Source: Candidatus Bathyarchaeota archaeon (lineage in GTDB: Archaea; Thermoproteota; Bathyarchaeia; TCS64). Taken from it: 7,446 nt of DNA. Positions 1 to 5,080 of this stretch are shown in pieces. The stretch covers positions 1 through 7,446 of the forward strand of contig JAEHCT010000059.1 in the NCBI GenBank assembly GCA_020697635.1. The letters run 5' to 3'. The translations under genes were made by a program, and so were the position numbers. The notes below the pieces were generated by a model. That model ran no database searches. It was not told the origin of the DNA and saw nothing but the letters and a program-made list of their open reading frames with translations. Each line of letters begins with the position of its first letter. Positions within the stretch are counted from its first letter, which is position 1.

Positions 1-79
1 AAAGGCTAGGCACCGCATACGTTTGCAGTAATTTCGTGTGCGACATGCCTACTTCTAACAGGGACAAGATGTTTAGTCT

Positions 80-98
80 ACTAAAATAGATAAAATAA
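80..98 (-). terminator. T-rich tract downstream of the unknown gene
   Basis: Read on the minus strand, this stretch just past the stop of the 107-496 gene contains two closely spaced runs of four T. There is no convincing hairpin. Archaeal RNA polymerase can terminate on T-rich tracts alone, so this is a plausible terminator for the minus-strand gene. The assignment rests on position and composition only. Confidence 0.4.
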
Positions 99-106
99 TG
101 GGAGGG

Positions 107-496
107 TTACTTGGTGGTCAGCGTGTACTTGACGCCGAGGGGCGCAAGCACCTCGTCGATCTTCTCGATGAGCTCTTCGACCTGACCCACGGCAGGCTTG
201 GTGAACCACTCGAAGTAGAAGTCGTACTCGCCCAAGCTCTCACCCGACTTGCTGATTATGTTGTTGCAGCGCTCCTCGCTGATGTTGCCTATCCCGAAGA
301 AAGACATCACACCCTCGGCTGTGTCGAAGGACATGCTTGAAGACCCGAAGCTTGCGCCCGGGATCTCGGGGGCACCTACAGCGGCCTGGATCGTGGTATC
401 CATGATGCACACTTCCGGCATTTCGATGGCTACCTTCTCTAGGGCTTTCAACGCCGCAAGTAGGGGGGGACCATAGATCTTTACGTAGCTTATCAT
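107..496 (-). CDS. Conserved-looking hypothetical protein, 129 aa
   Basis: I do not recognise this family and assign no function. The protein is soluble, with no signal peptide or membrane segment. It opens with a beta strand and a helix (YVKIYGPP, then LLAALKALEKVA), followed by a segment with Cys30 (EVCIMDT). A Gly/Ser-rich middle (residues 41-70) precedes a helix with Cys77, an aromatic stretch (YDFYFEWF, 91-98) and an amphipathic C-terminal helix with a short strand. The alternation suggests a small alpha/beta domain. The start is well supported: GGAG lies seven bases before the ATG, and a box A sits at a distance giving a leader of about 12 bases. The protein-like composition and these signals make it a real gene. 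It is transcribed alone, divergently from the VOC gene, so the neighbours do not reveal its role. Confidence 0.8.
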   Translation of the reverse strand: MISYVKIYGPPLLAALKALEKVAIEMPEVCIMDTTIQAAVGAPEIPGASFGSSSMSFDTAEGVMSFFGIGNISEERCNNIISKSGESLGEYDFYFEWFTKPAVGQVEELIEKIDEVLAPLGVKYTLTTK

Positions 497-503
497 CTAA
501 AAT

Positions 504-507
504 CTCC
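504..507 (-). promoter_or_regulatory. Shine-Dalgarno site of the unknown gene
   Basis: On the minus strand this reads GGAG, seven bases before the ATG at 496. It matches the anti-Shine-Dalgarno end of archaeal 16S rRNA and fixes the start chosen for the 129-residue protein. Confidence 0.6.
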
Positions 508-530
508 ATGGAGTTGTGAGAAATCATTGT

Positions 531-540
531 TATTAAATGT
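531..540 (-). promoter_or_regulatory. Box A promoter of the unknown gene
   Basis: The minus strand reads ACATTTAATA here. A transcription start about 26 bases downstream (near 509) would give a leader of about 12 bases that still includes the GGAG site. The spacing fits archaeal TBP-type promoters. No transcript data are available. Confidence 0.5.
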
Positions 541-591
541 TTACGATAAAGGATGCCAGGCTAACGGCGGAAAAACCGTGATTGTTTAGGC

Positions 592-598
592 TTTTTTT
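592..598 (+). other. Seven-T tract in the divergent intergenic region
   Basis: A run of seven T lies between the two divergent promoters, immediately before the possible stem at 600-680. No plus-strand gene ends nearby, so it is not the terminator of a known gene. It may be incidental, or may belong to an unannotated short transcript. The rest of 541-738 shows no credible coding frame. Confidence 0.2.
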
Positions 599-599
599 A

Positions 600-680
600 G
601 GGTAAGAACTGACGGCGACTGACAGTTTCGGATACAATTTTCTCATTGTCGCCCTAGATTCGTGCGTTGAGCTTCTACCC
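600..680. other. Possible structured element (nested inverted repeats)
   Basis: Bases 600-608 (GGGTAAGAA) can pair with 673-680 (TTCTACCC), with one bulged A. Inside it, GGCGAC (614-619) pairs perfectly with GTCGCC (648-653). The element lies in the space between the unknown gene and the VOC gene. It could be a small RNA, a DNA-binding dyad or chance. C/D-box motifs were looked for: CTGA occurs twice, but there is no RTGATGA box, so a C/D guide RNA is not supported. Confidence 0.2.
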
Positions 681-738
681 CTGGGTTTTGTTGACCCTGA
701 TCCCTTTGTGGCTGTGGCATGAAACTTGGAGGGAAACC

Positions 739-747
739 GATTTAACC
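739..747 (+). promoter_or_regulatory. Box A promoter of the VOC gene
   Basis: GATTTAACC, preceded by purine-rich GGAAACC that resembles a TFB recognition element, lies about 26 bases before the ATG at 768. This predicts a leaderless transcript. A second A/T-rich stretch at 749-757 (GATTAAATA) is an alternative, but would place the transcription start inside the gene. Confidence 0.5.
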
Positions 748-767
748 CGATTAAATACACCTAACCC

Positions 768-1151
768 ATGCAAAACCCAGAGGCTATGGGAGTCATCACC
801 TTCTTCTACTACAAGGACCTCGCCAAGGCGGCGGAGTTCTACGGGAAGGTGATGGGATTCAAACTAGTCCAGGATCAGAGGTGGGCGAAGATCTACAGGG
901 TCAACGGGGACGCTTACATGGGGTGTGTCGACGGCAGCGTAGGCTACCACAAGCCCAGCGACCAGAAGCCGGTGATGCTCACAGTTGTCGTCGACGACCC
1001 CGATGCATGGTACGAACATTTCAAGAAGCATAAGGTGGAGACCCTTAACGAGCCCCATGACGACGAGGAGCTGAACCTGCGTATATTCCTGCTGAGAGAC
1101 CCTGAGGGCTACGTCATAGAGATCCAGAAATTTTACGATCCCCTTTCATAG
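768..1151 (+). CDS. VOC superfamily (glyoxalase/dioxygenase fold) protein
   Basis: This is a 127-residue single-domain protein of the vicinal oxygen chelate superfamily, with the usual length and two beta-alpha-beta-beta-beta halves. The first half contains the family pattern DLAKAAEFYGKVMGF (residues 17-31). The second half starts at VMLTVVVDDPDAWYEHF (69-85) and ends with the hallmark RDPEGYVIEI (110-119). Glu118 sits where many members hold a metal ligand, but the usual N-terminal His and the second-half His are not seen, so metal binding is doubtful. VOC proteins range from isomerases and dioxygenases to ligand-binding resistance proteins, and no specific substrate can be named. The start at 768 fits a leaderless transcript. 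The alternative Met7 has AGAGG only two bases upstream, which is too close for a ribosome binding site. The next gene starts 143 bases later with its own promoter, so this is probably a separate unit. Confidence 0.88.
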   Translation: MQNPEAMGVITFFYYKDLAKAAEFYGKVMGFKLVQDQRWAKIYRVNGDAYMGCVDGSVGYHKPSDQKPVMLTVVVDDPDAWYEHFKKHKVETLNEPHDDEELNLRIFLLRDPEGYVIEIQKFYDPLS

Positions 1152-1190
1152 ACGCGTTAAAATACATTATTTCTAGCGTAGGCAGCAGGA

Positions 1191-1202
1191 TAGTTTATAA
1201 AT
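1191..1202 (+). promoter_or_regulatory. Strong box A upstream of the M24 pair
   Basis: TAGTTTATAAAT is the best TATA-type match in the window. It predicts transcription from about 1223, leaving a leader of about 70 bases before the ATG at 1295, long by the standard of this window. A weaker match (GCTTATACT, about 1228-1236) would give a leader of about 35-40 bases. CAGCA (1183-1187) and TGCTG (1210-1214) form a short dyad flanking the box, which could be an operator but is only five base pairs per arm. Confidence 0.5.
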
Positions 1203-1249
1203 GAAACGTTGCTGGAATAGAAAACCGCTTATACTGGATGAAAGTCACC

Positions 1250-1255
1250 TTTTTT
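1250..1255 (+). terminator. Six-T tract in the leader of the M24 operon
   Basis: TTTTTT lies about 95 bases past the stop of the VOC gene and downstream of the strong box A. It could terminate the VOC transcript. If the 1191-1202 promoter is used, it would lie within the leader of the M24 operon, where it could attenuate expression. No hairpin is visible in front of it. Confidence 0.3.
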
Positions 1256-1284
1256 AGTCAATAAGAGGATTCTAAACGCCATTT

Positions 1285-1288
1285 GGAG
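1285..1288 (+). promoter_or_regulatory. Shine-Dalgarno site deciding the first M24 start
   Basis: GGAG lies six bases before the ATG at 1295. It overlaps the upstream TTG codon at 1283-1285, which would otherwise be the longest possible start. This supports initiation at 1295. Confidence 0.6.
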
Positions 1289-1294
1289 TATTCG

Positions 1295-2455
1295 ATGATG
1301 GAGCAACTTGAACAGAAGATCAAGACCGAGGTAGAGGGATGTGAATGTGACGCGGTCTTGGCGTTCGGGGTGGACAACTTTAACTACCTGACACGCACCG
1401 TCCTACCCTTCGCAGAGCATTATCCAACACGTAGAGCGGTGGCCGTGCTCCCGAAGGAAGCGGCCTCGGCGGTCATCTGCCCATACGACTGGTCCCAGGC
1501 GATAAAGGACCAGGGCTGGAAGGGAGAGATCGTCGCCTACGACGAAAACGAGGCCGTCGGTATAGAAGCCATGGTGAAGAGCCTGGAGGAGCTGCTGGTC
1601 AGCCTCGGCCTGGACGGAAAGAGGCTGGGCCTCGACGGCTCACGGATCACGAAGGCCCTGATGGACCAGCTGAACATAAGGTTCCCCAGGGCCGAGTGGC
1701 AGCCCGTCGACCCGTTGCTCAGAGACATGAGGATAACGAAGAAGCCGGGGGAGATCGGGTTCATTGAGAGGGCCTGCAAACAGGCAGACAGAGGAATAGT
1801 GTACGCCCTGATGCACCTAGAGGGAGCCGCGGAGAACCCGGGTTACACCATCGCCGAGTTCACGGAGAGGATAAGGGTCCATGTCAACGAGAACGGGGCA
1901 AGCGGAGTCGGGCTGCTGAACACGGCGTTCGGCACCGACGGCCAGATGTATTACACGCCTCAGAGAGGTCGGGTGAAGAGCAGCGAGCTCTTCAGGCTGG
2001 ACGTCAGCGCCCACTACATGGGTTACTGGGCGAACCTAGGCAGGATGGGCGTAACGGGGAAGCCCACGGCGGAGCAGGAGGAAGCCTACAGGGAGAACCT
2101 GAGGCTCAAGGCCGCGGCCCACGAGATGCTGAAGCCGGGCGTCGCCGCCAACGAGGTCTATGCCCACGTGGCCAGGGCCGCCGATAGGCAGGCGATAGGC
2201 TTCTGGAAGGAGGCCGGCGTCGGCCACGGCGTTGGCGCGAGCCACTACGAGCCGCCTTACCTGAACCTGAGCAGCAGCACGGAGCTGAGGCCCGGTATGG
2301 TCATCGCCCTGGACATCTACACCTACGGGCCGAGGCAGGAGCTAATCCACAAGAAGGACGTCTACGAGATAACTGAGGAGGGAAACAGGAAGCTGAGCTG
2401 GTACCGGAGCTGGGACGAGCTGTACGCCGTCACAGGCTTCAGGGCCACCCACTAG
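1295..2455 (+). CDS. M24 family creatinase/ectoine-hydrolase-like protein, paralog A
   Basis: This 386-residue protein has the two-domain M24 layout: an N-terminal creatinase-type domain (about 1-140; DAVLAFGVDNFNYLT) and a C-terminal pita-bread domain (about 150-380) joined by the typical MRITKKPGEIGFIERA segment. The five metal ligands of M24 peptidases are mostly altered. Asp236 (FRLD) and His311 (GHGVG) remain. The second Asp is Asn247 (WANLGR), the first Glu is Asp340 (VIALD) and the last Glu is Lys354 (HKKDV). A dinuclear metal aminopeptidase is therefore unlikely. Known metal-free relatives are creatinase and ectoine hydrolase (EutD/DoeA), which use the conserved His. The ATG at 1295 has GGAG six bases upstream, and its N-terminus aligns without gaps to paralog B. 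A TTG at 1283 would add four residues but overlaps that site. The pairing with paralog B and an AstE-type deacylase supports an amide or amidine hydrolase role; the substrate is unknown. Confidence 0.88.
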   Translation: MMEQLEQKIKTEVEGCECDAVLAFGVDNFNYLTRTVLPFAEHYPTRRAVAVLPKEAASAVICPYDWSQAIKDQGWKGEIVAYDENEAVGIEAMVKSLEELLVSLGLDGKRLGLDGSRITKALMDQLNIRFPRAEWQPVDPLLRDMRITKKPGEIGFIERACKQADRGIVYALMHLEGAAENPGYTIAEFTERIRVHVNENGASGVGLLNTAFGTDGQMYYTPQRGRVKSSELFRLDVSAHYMGYWANLGRMGVTGKPTAEQEEAYRENLRLKAAAHEMLKPGVAANEVYAHVARAADRQAIGFWKEAGVGHGVGASHYEPPYLNLSSSTELRPGMVIALDIYTYGPRQELIHKKDVYEITEEGNRKLSWYRSWDELYAVTGFRATH

Positions 2456-2459
2456 GAGG
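2455..2459 (+). promoter_or_regulatory. Shine-Dalgarno site of paralog B
   Basis: GGAGG starts on the last base of the paralog A stop codon and ends eight bases before the ATG at 2468. It shows that paralog B is translated from the same operon message. Confidence 0.7.
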
Positions 2460-2467
2460 GGACTGAG

Positions 2468-3637
2468 ATGAGAGACGAGTTGAAGACGAAGATCGCGGAG
2501 AGCATCAAGGAGTCCCAGTACGACGCGGTGGTCGTGTTCGGGGCCGACAACGTCCAGTACGTGTCGGGCGCCTGCCTCCACTATCCCCCGACTTTCCCGG
2601 ACAGGTACATGGCCGTCTTCTGGGCCAAGGGAGAGGAGCCCATATGCATAGTGCCCCCTGAGTGGGAGAGCAGCTTCCTTCACATGGCCTGGGTGAGTAA
2701 AACCAAGACATACACCGAGAAACCGGGCAGTCCCACGGGAGTAGCCGAGGCCGTCGCGAACCTGGCGCGGAACACTGTGAGGAGGACGGGGAAGATAGGC
2801 GTTGATGCCGAGAGGACGGCTCTTAACCTGTACAGGCGGCTCGAGGTGGCGCTCGAGGACTTCACCCTCGAGCCATGCGACGGCTGGCTGCGCGAGTTAA
2901 GGGTGAAGAAGACCCCTGAGGAGCTGAAGCTGCTTGAGACGGTGGCTTCGATGACCGACCACGCCATAGCTGGCCAAGCTCACCATGTCCTAGTCAAGCA
3001 GGCAGCCACAGAGATGAGCAACACGGAGAACGTCAGGGTACACGCCATAGAGAGGGGCCTAGACGAGGTGGGCCACCACGCCGTCGCCCAGGTGACCACC
3101 GGCTCTAACACAGGCAAGTTCTGGCCGGGCGCCCCCATGTATGGTATAGGATTTGACCGGGTCCCCCAGCACAGGGAGTTCATGAGGCTGGAGCTAGTCG
3201 CCACATTGAACGGCTACTGGAGCAACGGGGCGAGGATGCTCACCATGGGGGAGCCCACCGAGGAGCAGAAGGCTGCCTACCAGGGCCTCGTCGCAGTACG
3301 CGAGGTGGCCCTCCAACACATGAAGCCTGGAGCCAGATGCAGGGACGTCTACACCGCTGTGAAGCAGGCCGCAGACGAGAAGGGCATCCAGCTGGTATCC
3401 AATCTCGTCATCGGTGCAGGCGTGGGAGTCACCAACTACGAGCCCCCGTACATCTCGGGGGCGGACGAGACCGAGCTACAGCCGGGAATGGTGGTGGTGC
3501 TGAGCCCCGTGGTAGAGGCGCCGGGCGGTGAGTTGCTCATGGGGGAAGACACCGTGTTTATCACCGAGGAAGGCGCCAAGGTTGTGGGCTGGTTCAAGGA
3601 CTGGCGCGAGCCCTTCATCTGCAACTATACGTACTAA
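2468..3637 (+). CDS. M24 family creatinase/ectoine-hydrolase-like protein, paralog B
   Basis: This 389-residue tandem paralog of the preceding gene shares its layout: N-terminal domain (DAVVVFGADNVQYVSG), linker (LRELRVKKTPEELKLLE, 141-157) and pita-bread domain. Its metal-site positions differ from both the canonical set and paralog A. The first Asp is Glu242 (MRLELV), the second is Asn253 (WSNGAR), the His is Ala317 (GAGVG) and the first Glu is Ser346 (VVVLSP). The last Glu is kept as Glu360 (MGEDTVFITEEG). Loss of the catalytic His makes independent creatinase-like catalysis unlikely, although the fold motifs (NYEPPY, LQPGMVV, ITEEG) are well kept. It starts 12 bases after paralog A behind a strong GGAGG, so co-translation is expected. 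I infer a partner subunit in a heterodimer, or a binding protein. Because M24 enzymes such as creatinase place their active site near the dimer interface, a mixed dimer could use residues from both chains. Confidence 0.88.
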   Translation: MRDELKTKIAESIKESQYDAVVVFGADNVQYVSGACLHYPPTFPDRYMAVFWAKGEEPICIVPPEWESSFLHMAWVSKTKTYTEKPGSPTGVAEAVANLARNTVRRTGKIGVDAERTALNLYRRLEVALEDFTLEPCDGWLRELRVKKTPEELKLLETVASMTDHAIAGQAHHVLVKQAATEMSNTENVRVHAIERGLDEVGHHAVAQVTTGSNTGKFWPGAPMYGIGFDRVPQHREFMRLELVATLNGYWSNGARMLTMGEPTEEQKAAYQGLVAVREVALQHMKPGARCRDVYTAVKQAADEKGIQLVSNLVIGAGVGVTNYEPPYISGADETELQPGMVVVLSPVVEAPGGELLMGEDTVFITEEGAKVVGWFKDWREPFICNYTY

Positions 3638-3643
3638 CCCAAA

Positions 3644-3649
3644 TTTTTT
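3644..3649 (+). terminator. Six-T tract after paralog B
   Basis: TTTTTT lies seven bases past the stop of paralog B and 32 bases before the deacylase ATG. It could partly terminate the M24 transcript. With the preceding AAA it might instead act as a poor box A for the deacylase. The 44-base gap and shared strand still favour co-transcription of all three genes. Confidence 0.3.
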
Positions 3650-3681
3650 CAAGCCCCCCTCCTCCAAGATACAGAGCGCAA

Positions 3682-4632
3682 ATGTCTTTTCACGTAGCGG
3701 GCGTCGAGGTCAAGCCCGGGGAGAAGCACGCCGGATACCGGAGCGTAGGCTCAGCTTCGACCCACGAGGTGAGGATACCCTACTTCGTCGTGAACGGCGC
3801 CAAGCCGGGGCCGGTCCTCACCGTGCTCAGCGGGGTCCACGCCGTGGAGTGCACTCCAGTGGAGGCCGTGCTGAGGCTCGCCAAGAGCGTCGAGTCGGCG
3901 GACATAAGCGGCACCCTCGTACTGGTGCCCATGGTCAACACCGAGGGGTTCCACGCCCGGAAGCCCTACAGCAACCAGCTGGACCACCTGAACCAGAACA
4001 AGGTGTTCCCCGGAGACCCCATGGGCTCCATGACGCGCCGCGTCGCCCACGCCGTCTTCGAAAGCTTCGTCAGCAAGTCAGACTACCTTGTGGACTGCCA
4101 CAGCGCGGACCTTGGCGAGGACGCGACCCACGGCATGTTCGTCTACAGGACCGACGACATGGACCTGAAAAGCAGGATGATCGAGATGGCAAGGTGCTTC
4201 GACTGCGAGTACATAGAAACCACAGAAATCTCAGGGAACACGGGGGAGGCCGTAAGGCTCTACGGCATACCATGCATCATGACCGAGAGCGGAGCCCCCT
4301 ACCCCATCAGGGAGGACGACGTGCTATACCACTACATGGGCCTGAGAAACCTCATGCGCCACATAGGGATGATTGACGGGGAGGCCGCCCTAGGCGACCC
4401 GCGGGTCGACCCGCCGAGCCGGCGCATATGGGCCGAGAGCGGAGGGCTCTGGAGGCGGAAGGTCGAGGCGGGTCAGCGTGTCAAGGAGGGGCAGCTACTC
4501 GGCGTGGTCTCTGATCTCCACGGGGAGCCCCTCCAGGTCGCCACAGCGCCACTCAAGGGGGTGGTGAGCTTCCTCAGGGTCCACTACAGCGTCAACGAGG
4601 GCGACACCCTCTGCTGGGTCACTGAGACATAG
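3682..4632 (+). CDS. AstE/AspA/DoeB-family zinc-dependent deacylase
   Basis: This 316-residue member of the succinylglutamate desuccinylase/aspartoacylase family (M14-like fold) should hydrolyse an N-acyl amino acid or similar amide with one zinc. The zinc ligands are visible: His53 and Glu56 (GVHAVEC) and His140 (VDCHSADLG). Glu202 (MTESGAP) is the likely catalytic base. The carboxylate-binding Asn-Arg pair of the family (NRVFPG) appears as Asn106-Lys107 (NKVFPG), a conservative change that may alter substrate choice. Residues 250-316 form the C-terminal beta-barrel typical of DoeB-like members (GGLWRRKVEAGQRVKEG, VNEGDTL). The length is normal. The gene follows the M24 pair by 44 bases on the same strand, as eutE/doeB follows eutD/doeA in ectoine degradation. 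That suggests it deacylates the product of the M24 protein(s). No good Shine-Dalgarno site is seen. The symbol is left blank because the substrate is not proven. Confidence 0.9.
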   Translation: MSFHVAGVEVKPGEKHAGYRSVGSASTHEVRIPYFVVNGAKPGPVLTVLSGVHAVECTPVEAVLRLAKSVESADISGTLVLVPMVNTEGFHARKPYSNQLDHLNQNKVFPGDPMGSMTRRVAHAVFESFVSKSDYLVDCHSADLGEDATHGMFVYRTDDMDLKSRMIEMARCFDCEYIETTEISGNTGEAVRLYGIPCIMTESGAPYPIREDDVLYHYMGLRNLMRHIGMIDGEAALGDPRVDPPSRRIWAESGGLWRRKVEAGQRVKEGQLLGVVSDLHGEPLQVATAPLKGVVSFLRVHYSVNEGDTLCWVTET

Positions 4633-4673
4633 GTGGATATGAAGCCTTTTGACTAGACGTCCATAGATGGGTG

Positions 4674-4680
4674 TTTTTTT
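4674..4680 (+). terminator. Seven-T terminator after the deacylase
   Basis: A run of seven T lies 41 bases past the deacylase stop, with no plus-strand coding gene downstream. It is the natural end of the M24-M24-deacylase transcript. The following 110 bases are G+C-rich and show no convincing gene; open frames there run straight into the tRNA and are not credible. Confidence 0.5.
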
Positions 4681-4798
4681 GGCCGACGCGACGCATTCAG
4701 CACAGGGACTGCATCGCAGACAGTATGCTCGCAGGGGAGACGCCGCCCCATATAGCCGCCCAAGAAGAGTCGAAGCGGTGGCACGGGCAGCCGATCTC

Positions 4799-4806
4799 TT
4801 TAAAAG
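4799..4806 (+). promoter_or_regulatory. Box A promoter of tRNA-Pro
   Basis: TTTAAAAG is centred about 30 bases before the first base of the tRNA, predicting transcription a few bases upstream of the mature 5' end. This is the usual geometry for archaeal tRNA genes. Confidence 0.65.
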
Positions 4807-4832
4807 CCCCTCATCCGATACGGTTTTGCGCT

Positions 4833-4909
4833 GGGACCGTGGTCAAGCTTGGTACGATACGCGGTTTGGGTCCGCGTGATCCCCGGTTCGAATCCGGGCG
4901 GTCCCACCA
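4833..4909 (+). tRNA. tRNA-Pro (anticodon UGG), CCA encoded
   Basis: A complete cloverleaf can be drawn. The acceptor stem GGGACCG (4833-4839) pairs with CGGTCCC (4899-4905). The anticodon stem is CGCGG/CCGCG with loop TTTGGGT, giving anticodon TGG at 4867-4869. The T stem CCCGG/CCGGG encloses TTCGAAT. The discriminator is A at 4906, followed by encoded CCA (4907-4909). The D arm is short, with a three-pair stem. There is no intron in the anticodon loop. UGG can read all or most proline codons. Confidence 0.95.
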
Positions 4910-4919
4910 ATCGCAAAGG

Positions 4920-4926
4920 TTAAAAT
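4920..4926 (+). promoter_or_regulatory. Box A promoter of tRNA-Cys
   Basis: TTAAAAT is centred about 28 bases before the tRNA-Cys 5' end and lies in the 41-base gap after tRNA-Pro. Each tRNA therefore appears to have its own promoter, though read-through from the first is possible. Confidence 0.6.
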
Positions 4927-4950
4927 CACGCTATTCGACTAGGTCTTGCT

Positions 4951-5026
4951 GCCGGGTTGGCTGAGCGGTTTAGGCGGCCGCCTGCAGAGCGGCTCTACGG
5001 GGGTTCGAATCCCTCGCCCGGCTCCA
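4951..5026 (+). tRNA. tRNA-Cys (anticodon GCA), CCA encoded
   Basis: The acceptor stem GCCGGGT (4951-4957) pairs with GCCCGGC (5016-5022) with one G-U pair. The anticodon stem GCCGC/GCGGC carries loop CTGCAGA, so the anticodon is GCA (4984-4986). The T stem GGGGG/CCCTC encloses TTCGAAT. The discriminator base is T (5023), the U73 identity element expected for cysteine tRNA, and CCA is encoded at 5024-5026. No intron is present. Confidence 0.95.
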
Positions 5027-5053
5027 TCCTAGAACCCTTGACTTCTGAATTGA

Positions 5054-5058
5054 TAAAA
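5054..5058 (-). terminator. T tract after the intact ureohydrolase
   Basis: The minus strand reads TGATTTTTATCA around this run of five T, which lies 22 bases past the stop of the ureohydrolase. It falls in the convergent space between that gene and tRNA-Cys. The flanking TGAT/ATCA is a near-palindrome of four bases per side. Confidence 0.35.
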
Positions 5059-5080
5059 ATCAGTCTCGGTATGCAGCGTC

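Noticed and set aside
3..89. Plus-strand frame open from the left edge for 28 codons, ending in TAG at 87-89
   Set aside because: It could be the tail of a gene entering from the left, but the short residue string is not recognisable and the length is within chance. Bases 1-79 otherwise show nothing I can support.
667..852. 61-residue frame overlapping the start of the VOC gene
   Set aside because: Low-complexity Trp/Leu then Arg/Ser-rich product in another frame. It overlaps the promoter and the start of the well-supported VOC gene.
1283..1294. TTG start four codons upstream for paralog A
   Set aside because: The TTG overlaps the GGAG site that serves the ATG at 1295, and the ATG start aligns without gaps with the start of paralog B.
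1295..3637. Calling the M24 pair Xaa-Pro aminopeptidases
   Set aside because: The dinuclear metal site is missing in both paralogs, and the neighbours are amide/guanidine hydrolases rather than peptide-processing genes.
3528..4376. 282-residue plus-strand frame across the end of paralog B and most of the deacylase
   Set aside because: The product is very rich in Arg, Pro and Gly, as expected for a shadow frame of G+C-rich genes. It overlaps two genes with clear family motifs.
4667..4964. Two overlapping frames (70 and 97 residues) running into the tRNAs
   Set aside because: Both read through tRNA-Pro, have no ribosome binding site and give no protein-like pattern. They are chance frames.
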